Assembly: GCA_027314825.1 (NCBI GenBank)
Contig: DAHVAB010000161.1
Coordinates: 1 to 6,162, forward strand
DNA from: Solirubrobacterales bacterium
GTDB taxonomy: Bacteria; Actinomycetota; Thermoleophilia; Solirubrobacterales; Solirubrobacteraceae
Direction: 5' to 3'
DNA: 6,162 bases
Position numbers and translations under genes: made by a program. Below, in pieces: positions 1 through 6,137 of this stretch. The first letter of the stretch is position 1, and every line of letters begins with the position of its first letter. The notes beneath the pieces are model-generated. The model was not told the DNA's origin. It searched no databases and worked only from the letters and a program-made list of their open reading frames with translations.

Positions 1-63
1 AATGGCGTAGCCGATCTGACCGGCTGCGCCGGTCACGGCTACCTTGACAGGTGTATCGGTCAC
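1..63 (-). CDS. mdh: Malate dehydrogenase, N-terminal fragment (runs off the window)
   Basis: Only the first 21 codons are present; the gene continues beyond the left edge. The product begins MTDTPVKVAV and runs into TGAAGQIGYA, the glycine-rich NAD-binding turn of the first Rossmann strand, in the form typical of the cytosolic MDH group found in actinobacteria and Thermus. The enzyme interconverts malate and oxaloacetate with NAD in the cytoplasm as part of the TCA cycle. The start is a GTG at 61-63, chosen because AGGAG (complement of 72-76) lies 8 nt upstream and the protein then begins where the family begins. The gap to the upstream carboxypeptidase stop is only 40 bp with no evident promoter or terminator, so co-transcription is likely. 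The identification rests on a short stretch, but that stretch is highly characteristic. Confidence 0.85.
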   Translation of the reverse strand, partial: MTDTPVKVAVTGAAGQIGYAI

Positions 64-71
64 TGATTCAT

Positions 72-76
72 CTCCT
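72..76 (-). promoter_or_regulatory. Ribosome binding site of mdh
   Basis: The minus strand reads AGGAG followed by 8 nt and then the GTG start at 63. It supports GTG over the nearby ATG (complement of 68-70). That ATG is followed in its own frame by Asn, Gln and a TGA stop, so it cannot start the gene. Confidence 0.7.
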
Positions 77-103
77 GGGTGGCGGGAGCGGTGGCCGGCG
101 ATC

Positions 104-1576
104 CTACGACAACGTCAGCCCGTAGACCTCGCTCAGCGTCCGCTTGAGGTGTTGCAGGAACGGAGCGACCTCGATCGGCGCTCCGACAGCTCGCTCGAGC
201 AGCTCGGCGGTGCGGAACTTGGCGCCGTGGCGATGCACCTTCTCCCCCAGCCAACGTTGCAGCCCCGTGAGCTCGCCGGCCGCCAGGTCGTCCGCCAGCG
301 GGCCGAGCTCGGCCTCTGCCGTCTCCCACAGCTGAGCCGCGATCAGGCATCCGAGCGCATAGGACGGAAAGTACCCGAAGTTGCCGCCGCTCCAGTGCAC
401 GTCCTGCAGGCAGCCCAGACGGTCCGAGCCCACCTCCACGCCGAGCAGCCTGCGCATCCCCTCGCTCCAGGCCTGCGGCAGATCAACCACCTCCAGCTCG
501 CCTTCGATCAAGGCGTGCTCCAGCTCGAAGCGAAGCACGATGTGCAGCGGATAGGAGACGGGGTCCGCGGAGACCCTGATCGGCGAAGGCTGCACCTCCA
601 CCGTCGCGCGGTGCAGCTCTGCCGGCGCGATCTGGAAGCCGCCCGCCGCCAGCTCCGCGGCCATCACCTCCGCGAAGCCGGCGCTGCGCGCGACATGGTT
701 CTCCCACAGCTTGCTCTGGGACTCATGGATCGACATCGAGGTGCCCGCGGCGAGGTTGGTCCGCGCGAGCGCCTCATCCACCTGGCGCTCGTAGAGCCCG
801 TGGCCGTACTCGTGCAGGCTGCTGAGCAGCGACTCGATGCCTATCTCTTCATACCGGGTGGTGATCCGCGTGTCGCGGCGGCCCATCCAGACGGTGAACG
901 GGTGCGTCGAGACGTCGACCCTCCAGCTCTCCCTCCCAACCCCCAGCCGGCGCAGCATCCCGGCGACCGCAGCCTGCTGGGAGGCGATCGGCACCCGCAA
1001 CGGCTCGCTCGGCGCGCGGCCGCCCGCGAGCTCGATCAGCGGCGGCAGCCCCTCGGCCAGCGCGCCGAAGACGGCGCGAAGCTCGGCGACCCGCAATCCG
1101 TAGTCGTAGTCGCTCAGCAGCGCTTCGTACCGGCTCTGGCCCGGCTCGGCGAGATGCTCCGCCGCGCTTCTCGCCAATTCCACGTTGCGCGCGAGCGCGG
1201 GGGCGAACGCGTCGAAGTCATCGTCGGCTCGCGCGCGCTGCCAGATCTCCTGGCCCTCCGCGCCGGCCCGGGCGCGCTCGGCGGCCAGCTGGCCGGGCAC
1301 CCGGCGCGCACGCTCATGATCGCGCCGGGCGATCCGCACGATGTCACCCTCGATCTCATCAAGGTCCGCCTCCTGCAGGTCGGCCAGCCACTGCCCGATC
1401 TCATCCGCGGTGGCCCTTTCATGCGTGAGCCGTTGCAGCGCGCCGATCTGGTGCGCGCGGTCCGGACCGCCCTCCACCGGCATCATCACCAGCTGGTCCC
1501 ACTCCGCGAGCATCGCCAGCGAGCCGAGATCGGCCAGCTCGGCCAGGCGCTCGCGAAGTCTCGGCAGGGCGTCCAC
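104..1576 (-). CDS. M32 family metallocarboxypeptidase (carboxypeptidase Taq type)
   Basis: A 490-residue protein, the usual length for family M32 (about 500). These are cytoplasmic zinc or cobalt carboxypeptidases that remove C-terminal residues from peptides. The family's motifs all appear in order: HPFT (225-228), DTRITTRY (235-242), the metal-binding HEYGH (255-259; His255 and His259 as ligands, Glu256 as catalytic base), HESQS (284-288; Glu285 as third ligand, 30 residues after the first His as in Pyrococcus carboxypeptidase), ADPVSYPLHI (337-346) and GCLQDVHW (388-395). The N-terminus, with a leucine-rich helix then AEWDQLVMMP, also fits the family. No signal peptide or membrane segment is seen. 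The GTG start at 1576 is the furthest upstream ATG, GTG or TTG in the frame and gives a family-like N-terminus. It has no good Shine-Dalgarno but a TAAGCT box 7 nt before it. One oddity is Pro339 where most relatives I recall have Glu (ADE). Confidence 0.93.
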   Translation of the reverse strand: MDALPRLRERLAELADLGSLAMLAEWDQLVMMPVEGGPDRAHQIGALQRLTHERATADEIGQWLADLQEADLDEIEGDIVRIARRDHERARRVPGQLAAERARAGAEGQEIWQRARADDDFDAFAPALARNVELARSAAEHLAEPGQSRYEALLSDYDYGLRVAELRAVFGALAEGLPPLIELAGGRAPSEPLRVPIASQQAAVAGMLRRLGVGRESWRVDVSTHPFTVWMGRRDTRITTRYEEIGIESLLSSLHEYGHGLYERQVDEALARTNLAAGTSMSIHESQSKLWENHVARSAGFAEVMAAELAAGGFQIAPAELHRATVEVQPSPIRVSADPVSYPLHIVLRFELEHALIEGELEVVDLPQAWSEGMRRLLGVEVGSDRLGCLQDVHWSGGNFGYFPSYALGCLIAAQLWETAEAELGPLADDLAAGELTGLQRWLGEKVHRHGAKFRTAELLERAVGAPIEVAPFLQHLKRTLSEVYGLTLS

Positions 1577-1702
1577 CCCGTCAAGCTTACGGGGATGCGC
1601 GGGGGCGCCGGGCAGGCCGGCAACGGCAGGCCGCTCACCGCAGACACCCGCAGGGCCGGCGGACGCAGGCGGCGGCCGGGCCGGCCGGCAGCCAGGAAGC
1701 GC
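1577..1702. other. Intergenic gap between membrane protein and carboxypeptidase
   Basis: These 126 bp contain the TAAGCT box near the left end. Otherwise they are GC-rich sequence with short self-complementary GGCC/CCGG runs around 1670-1690. These could fold, but no stem followed by a T-tract is present, so I do not call a terminator. No RNA gene or small ORF with a ribosome binding site is evident. Confidence 0.5.
1584..1589 (-). promoter_or_regulatory. Putative -10 box (TAAGCT) for a leaderless carboxypeptidase transcript
   Basis: The minus strand reads G-TAAGCT, then 7 nt, then the GTG start at 1576. This puts the predicted transcription start on or next to the start codon. No convincing -35 element is visible 16-18 nt upstream. 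The same GTAAGCT heptamer at the same distance precedes the formate dehydrogenase start on the other strand, which is the main reason to believe it. Confidence 0.5.
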
Positions 1703-2746
1703 TTACCGCGTCCGCCGCCCGCCCGGGCGCAAGCGGCGGCCGGGAGTGCCGCCGGCGGAGGAGTGCCGCACGCCGCGCAGCTCGTCGGCGACCGTGAGCA
1801 GCGGCCTCAGATGCCGGTGGGCGATCAGCGCGGGCGTGGCCGCGAGCAGGAAGTTGAAGACCCGGTAGGCGACCACGGCCGCCAGGGCCGGCGCCAGCGG
1901 CTGGCCGAGCCAGTGCAGCGAGTAGGTCATCAGCGCCTCGGTGATCCCGGCTCCGCCGAGCGGCAGCGAGCGGCGCGTGGCCACATACCCGGTCGCATAG
2001 GCGATCAGCACGGTGCCCGGGCCCGGATGCAGGCCGAACGTGCGAAGCCCGGCGTAGAAGGCTGCGATATCGGCCGTCCAGTAGAGCGTGGTGCCGATCC
2101 ATGCGCCCGCATATCGGCGCGGGTGGCCGATCAACGTGTGCAGCACCCCGACCCCCGCCAGCAGGTCGGCGAGCCGCTCCCGCCGCCCGCCGCCCATGTG
2201 GGCGATCCGCTTGCGCCGCTCCGGCATGCTCGCCCACAGGGCGGCGCCCAGCCCGAGCGGAACCCCGATCGCCCACGGCCACAGCAGCGAGCCGGGCAGC
2301 CGCGTGCCGGCGGCCAGCAGCGCGATCGAGACGGCGCACGTCACCGGAGCGAGCACCGCCCACTCCAGCGCACCGAGGCCGAGCACGCGAACGCGGGCGC
2401 TGCGCTCATCCTCGTGCAGCGCGTGCAGCGCCTGCCTGTCGATCCCGAAGCCGCCGCCGATCGCGAACGGCCCGAACCCGGCCACGACCACGCGCGCCAC
2501 GATCGGAAGCTCCAGCGGTGCATGGCCAGGCACCCGTGCGATCGAGCGGTAGGCGAGCACGTAGGCGGGATAGGTGATCAGCTCGGCGCCCGCGATCAGC
2601 GCGATCCAGATCGGATCGACGTCGTTGAAGGCCCTCTCGAGCGCGTGACCGCCCGTCACCTGCGCGATCGCCAGCACGGCGATCGCGGCGATCGCCATGG
2701 CCAGCGCCGAGGCGGCGACGGGCCGACTGCGAAGTCGGCGTCCCAC
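1703..2746 (-). CDS. UPF0104/YbhN-like multi-pass membrane protein (lysylphosphatidylglycerol synthase TM-region family)
   Basis: A 347-residue integral membrane protein with about eight hydrophobic segments, roughly at residues 10-30, 45-67, 80-100, 122-147, 152-172, 212-232, 243-257 and 286-308. The C-terminal part carries the family's most recognisable block: LPLGGAGITE (261-270), then AYRVFNFLLAATPALI (293-308). The FGPFAIGGGFGIDR segment (91-104) fits the earlier conserved loop. The family resembles the flippase half of MprF, but the cytosolic aminoacyl-transferase domain is absent, so this is not a complete lysyl-phosphatidylglycerol synthase. A role in lipid or polyprenyl-linked sugar movement is known for some relatives and is only a guess here. 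The frame is open upstream to 2944, but those codons overlap fdhA and look unlike a membrane protein. I chose the GTG at 2746 because it gives a basic N-terminus directly before the first membrane helix, the usual family length, and a TATCGT box 7 nt upstream. An in-frame ATG at 2866 with GGAG upstream is the alternative. Confidence 0.8.
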   Translation of the reverse strand: MGRRLRSRPVAASALAMAIAAIAVLAIAQVTGGHALERAFNDVDPIWIALIAGAELITYPAYVLAYRSIARVPGHAPLELPIVARVVVAGFGPFAIGGGFGIDRQALHALHEDERSARVRVLGLGALEWAVLAPVTCAVSIALLAAGTRLPGSLLWPWAIGVPLGLGAALWASMPERRKRIAHMGGGRRERLADLLAGVGVLHTLIGHPRRYAGAWIGTTLYWTADIAAFYAGLRTFGLHPGPGTVLIAYATGYVATRRSLPLGGAGITEALMTYSLHWLGQPLAPALAAVVAYRVFNFLLAATPALIAHRHLRPLLTVADELRGVRHSSAGGTPGRRLRPGGRRTR

Positions 2747-2753
2747 CCGTGCG

Positions 2754-2759
2754 ACGATA
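2754..2759 (-). promoter_or_regulatory. Putative -10 box (TATCGT) for the membrane protein gene
   Basis: The minus strand reads TATCGT, 7 nt, then GTG at 2746, the same geometry as the carboxypeptidase and fdhA starts. There is no Shine-Dalgarno between box and start, consistent with a leaderless message. No -35 element is recognisable in the GC-rich sequence upstream. Confidence 0.4.
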
Positions 2760-2821
2760 GCCGCCGGCGGCGCCGCGCACGCCGCCTCGATGCCCGTGTT
2801 TTCGCAGCCCGCGCCTGGGGG

Positions 2822-2827
2822 TAAGCT
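2822..2827 (+). promoter_or_regulatory. Putative -10 box (TAAGCT) for the formate dehydrogenase operon
   Basis: GTAAGCT at 2821-2827 is followed by 7 nt and then ATG at 2835. A weak T-rich -35 candidate, TTTTCG (2799-2804), lies 17 nt upstream of the box. The only purine-rich stretch before the start (GGGGG, 2817-2821) is 10-13 nt from either ATG and makes a poor ribosome binding site, so a leaderless transcript is the simpler reading. Confidence 0.5.
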
Positions 2828-2834
2828 GGCGATG

Positions 2835-5800
2835 ATGGGCAGAGGCGCACGCCGACCGGGCTTCATCCGCCAGCTCCAGGGCGATCTTCTCGGCCTCGGC
2901 TCCGCGGCGCGCTCACCGCGAACGAGGGCGCTGCGGCCGCGCACCGAGGACGCCGACCGCGTCGTGCGATCGGTCTGCCCGTACTGCGCCGTCGGCTGCG
3001 GGCAGCTCGTGTACGCGAAGGACGGGAAGGTGATCCAGATCGAGGGCGATCCGGACAGCCCGATCTCGCGCGGGCGACTCTGCCCGAAGGGCTCCGCCTC
3101 CGCCGGCTACGTCAACAGCCCGCTGCGCGAGCGCAAGGTCCGCTACCGCCGAGCCCACAGCAGCGAATGGGAGGATCTCGACCTGGAGACCGCGATGGAC
3201 ATGATCGCCGACCGCGTGATCGCCACGCGGGAGCGGACCTGGGTCGGCCCCGACCCCGAGGATCCCAGCCGCAAGCTGGGACGGACGCTCGGCTTCGGCC
3301 ATCTAGGCGGCGCGACCCTCGACAACGAGGAGAACTACCTGATCAAGAAGTGCTTCTGCGCGCTGGGCGCGATCCAGATCGAGAACCAGGCCCGCATATG
3401 ACACAGCTCCACGGTCCCCAGTCTGGGGACCTCGTTCGGACGTGGAGGAGCGACCACCTTCCAGCAGGATCTGCAAAACGCGGACTGCATCGTGATCCAG
3501 GGCTCGAACATGGCCGAGTGCCATCCCGTCGGCTTCCAGTGGGTGATGGAGGCCAAGCGACGCGGCGCGAAGATAATCCACGTCGACCCCCGCTTCACCC
3601 GCACGAGCGCGCTCGCGGACATCCACGTGCCGCTGCGCGCAGGCTCGGACATCGCCTTCCTCGGCGGCATCGTCAACTACATACTTGAGAACGAGAGGTG
3701 GTTCGAGGAGTACGTCAGGGCGTACACGAATGCCGAGGTGATAATCGACGAGCGCTTCGCCGACACCGAGGATCTCGGCGGCTTCTTCTCGGGGTGGGAT
3801 CCGGATAAGGGCGTCTACGACCCGGCCAGCTGGCAGTACGAGGGGATGGCCACGTTCGCCGCCGGCGGCCAGCGCGAGGAGGGGGCGATCCTCGGCGAGG
3901 CGGCTCACTATGCGCAGGCGGGCCAGATGCAGGGCGGCGAGCCGCCGAGCGTGGACCCGACGCTGCAGCACCCCCGCTGCGTCTTTCAGCTGCTGCGACG
4001 CCACTTCTCGCGTTACACGCCGGAGATCGTGGAGCAGATCACCGGCGTGCCGCGGGAGAGCTTCCTGGAGGTGGCCAGGACGCTGTGCGAGCACTCCGGC
4101 CGCGAGCGCACCTCCGCCTTCTGCTACGCCGTCGGCTGGACCCAGCACACCGTGGGCGTCCAGTACATCCGGACCGCTGCGATCATCCAGCTCCTGCTCG
4201 GCAACATGGGCCGGCCGGGCGGAGGGATCCTGGCCCTGCGGGGACACACCTCGATCCAGGGATCAACCGACATCCCCACGCTCTACAACATCCTGCCCGG
4301 GTACATTCCGATGCCCCATTCGCACAAGCATCAGACGCTGCAGGAGTTCATAGAGCTCAACTCCGCCACGACCGGCTACTGGGGACACATGGACGCCTAC
4401 ATGACGAGCCTGTTGAAGGCATGGTGGGGGGAGGCGGCCACGAAGGAGAATGACTTCTGCTTCGACTACATGCCGCGAATCACGGGCGATCACTCTGTCT
4501 ATCAACAGATTTTAAGGATGCGGGACGGTGAGATGGAGGGCTTCTTCGTGATGGGTGAGAACCCCGCGGTAGGCTCCGCGCACTCAAAGCTGCACCGTCT
4601 CGCGATGGCGAGCCTGAAGTGGCTGGTCGTCAGGGATCTCAACATCAACGAGACGGCCTCCTTCTGGAAGGACGGCCCAGAGATAGAGACCGGTGAGCTG
4701 CGCACCGATGAGATCGCCACGGAGATCTTCTTCCTGCCGGCAGCCTCTCATGTCGAGAAGGCGGGAACCTTCACCAATACTCAGCGGCTGCTGCAGTGGC
4801 GCCACCAGGCGATCGAGCCGCCCGAGGACTGCCGCTCGGAGCTGTGGTTCATGTACCACCTCGGCAGGCGGATCCGCGAGAAGCTCGCTGAATCCACCGA
4901 CGCGCGCGACCGCCCGATCCTCGATCTCACCTGGGAGTACCCGACGCAGGGCCCCTCCGAGGATCCGGACCCGGAAGCTGTGCTGGCGGAGATCAACGGA
5001 TTCGACGCCCAGGGCAAGCCACTCTCCTCATACACTCAGCTGCAGGCTGACGGCTCGACCGCGTGCGGATGCTGGATCTACTGCGGCTGCTATGCCGACG
5101 GCGTCAACCGGCCGGCGCTGCGCAAGCCGGGCGGCCAGCAGAGCTGGGTCGCGCCGGATTGGGGCTGGGCATGGCCGGCGAACAGGCGCATCCTCTACAA
5201 CCGCGCCTCCGCCGACCCTGCAGGCCGGCCGTGGTCGGAGCGCAAGCGCTATGTGTGGTGGGACGCCGAGCGGGGCTCCTGGACGGGCCACGACGTGCCG
5301 GACTTCAAGGCGGACGTGGCTCCCGATTACGAGCCTCCGGAGGGCGCGAGAGCCGAGGAGGCCATCCGCGGCGACAGGCCGTTCATCATGCAGGCCGACG
5401 GTCGCGGCTGGCTGTTCGTGCCCAGCGGGCTCACCGACGGGCCGATGCCGGCGCACTTCGAGCCGCATGAGTCGCCGTTTCCCAACCTGCTCTACAGCCA
5501 GGCGGCGAACCCGGCCAGGCAGCTCTTCCCGCGGGCGGATAACCCATATAACCCGACGTTCGGCCAGCCGGGGGCCGGGGTCTTCCCCTACGTGATGACG
5601 ACATACAGGCTGACCGAGCACCACACCGCCGGCGGGATGTCACGGACCGTTCCGCATCTCTCCGAGCTGCAGCCCGAGCTCTTCTGCGAGGTGAGCCCAC
5701 AGCTGGCCGCCGAGCGCGGGCTGACTCACGGCGGCTGGGCGACGATCGTGAGCTCGCGCACGGCGATCGAGGCGCGCGTGCTGGTGACGGAGCGGCTGCG

Positions 5801-6050
5801 GCCGCTGAGGATCGGAGCGGATCCGCCCCGCACGGTCCACCAGGTCGGCCTGCCCTACCACTGGGGCTCGCGCGGGCTGCGCACGGGCGACTCGGCCAAC
5901 GATCTCTTCCCGCTCGCGCTCGATCCCAACGTTCACATCCAGGAGGTGAAGGCGGCGACCTGCGACATCCAGCCGGGGCGCCGTCCGCGCGGGCCACAGC
6001 TGCTCGCGCTGGTCGAGGACTACCGCCGTCGCGCGACTGAGGGAGCCTGA
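2835..6050 (+). CDS. fdhA: Selenocysteine-containing formate dehydrogenase, catalytic alpha subunit (FdnG/FdoG type)
   Basis: A 1071-residue molybdopterin oxidoreductase of the formate dehydrogenase-N/O alpha group (E. coli FdnG is about 1015). It oxidises formate to CO2, or reduces CO2, at a bis-MGD Mo or W centre. Numbered from ATG 2835, Cys48, Cys51, Cys55 and Cys83 (CX2CX3CX27C) bind the N-terminal 4Fe-4S cluster, and Lys85 lies between cluster and cofactor. NQARI is followed by the in-frame TGA, read as Sec189, then His190. VDPRFTRTSA (250-259) contacts the cofactor, GRPGGG (460-465) and Arg469 lie near the active site, and the C-terminal dinucleotide-binding domain includes GLPYHWGSRGLRTGD. 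If TGA were read as stop, the product would end at 188 residues without an active site. No Tat or hydrophobic signal is seen, unlike E. coli FdnG, suggesting a cytoplasmic enzyme. ATG 2832 immediately upstream is an alternative start. The TGA stop is joined by one base to the next ATG. Confidence 0.93.
3399..3401 (+). other. In-frame TGA decoded as selenocysteine (Sec189 of FdhA)
   Basis: The frame reads Asn-Gln-Ala-Arg-Ile-TGA-His-Ser-Ser-Thr-Val. This matches the E. coli FdnG context around its active-site Sec (NQARV-U-H). The frame then stays open and homologous through SFGRGGATT, HPVGFQWVMEAK and onward to 6050. The Sec side chain is the metal ligand and His190 is its conserved partner. 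Decoding would need SelA, SelB, SelC and SelD elsewhere in the genome; none is in this window. Confidence 0.93.
3402..3447 (+). promoter_or_regulatory. Bacterial SECIS hairpin downstream of the Sec codon
   Basis: An outer stem pairs CTCCAC (3407-3412) with GTGGAG (3442-3447). Inside it a perfect 7-bp stem pairs GGTCCCC (3413-3419) with GGGGACC (3425-3431) and closes on the loop AGTCT (3420-3424). A 10-nt one-sided bulge (3432-3441) lies on the 3' arm. The loop begins 21 nt after the T of TGA, the spacing I recall for E. coli fdhF, and contains the G-U pair of loop bases that SelB contacts. Some codons inside the structure are unusual for this GC-rich gene (AGT in the loop, CGT and GGA in the outer stem) and serve the pairing or loop. 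The bulged U of the E. coli stem is not present. Confidence 0.85.
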
Positions 6051-6051
6051 G

Positions 6052-6093
6052 ATGCGACTCGCGACCCACCGCCCCGCGACCGAGGGAGCCTGA
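6052..6093 (+). CDS. 13-residue mini-ORF 1 created by the repeat
   Basis: It encodes MRLATHRPATEGA and ends in TGA. Its ATG lies one base after the fdhA stop (TGA-G-ATG), with GGGAG 6 nt upstream, so terminating ribosomes could reinitiate here. The first residues resemble the start of the next real gene (MKLAVHRS) and the last five (ATEGA) equal the C-terminus of FdhA. It is most likely a by-product of duplication that may be translated but has no evident function of its own. Confidence 0.3.
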   Translation: MRLATHRPATEGA

Positions 6094-6094
6094 G

Positions 6095-6136
6095 ATGGGA
6101 CTCGCGACCCACCGCCCCGCGACGGAGGATGCCTGA
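6095..6136 (+). CDS. 13-residue mini-ORF 2 created by the repeat
   Basis: It encodes MGLATHRPATEDA and ends in TGA one base before the ATG of the following gene. It is preceded by GGGAG 6 nt from its ATG. Compared with mini-ORF 1 it differs at two residues (Arg2 to Gly, Gly12 to Asp) and one silent Thr codon. It lies in a third reading frame because the 43-bp period shifts the frame by one. It is probably a duplication relic, possibly translated by coupling. Confidence 0.3.
   Translation: MGLATHRPATEDA
6125..6128 (+). promoter_or_regulatory. Ribosome binding site of the downstream operon gene
   Basis: GGAGGA (6124-6129) lies 8 nt before the ATG at 6138. It is a better Shine-Dalgarno match than the GGGAG preceding the two mini-ORF starts. 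The change that improves it is one of the few differences between repeat units, and it marks 6138 as the real gene start. Confidence 0.55.
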
Positions 6137-6137
6137 G

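Noticed and set aside
1660..1700. GGCC/CCGG-rich self-complementary stretch as a terminator after the membrane protein gene
   Set aside because: The pairings are short and ambiguous, as expected at this base composition, and no T-run follows on the minus strand.
44..2824. A 926-codon open frame on the plus strand opposite the carboxypeptidase and membrane protein genes
   Set aside because: It is an antisense shadow typical of very GC-rich DNA. Its translation is rich in Arg, Gln, His and Pro with no recognisable domain, while the minus strand encodes two clear families.
3413..3431. Perfect GGTCCCC/GGGGACC hairpin as a transcription terminator
   Set aside because: It lies inside a conserved coding region, has no T-tract, and is better explained as the SECIS element.
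3399..3491. Nonsense mutation or pseudogene interpretation of the in-frame TGA
   Set aside because: The codon sits at the known Sec position, the frame continues unbroken for 883 more codons with conserved residues, and a SECIS-like hairpin follows.
3303..4247. A 314-codon open frame antisense to fdhA
   Set aside because: The translation is low-complexity and domain-free, and it lies opposite strongly conserved formate dehydrogenase sequence.
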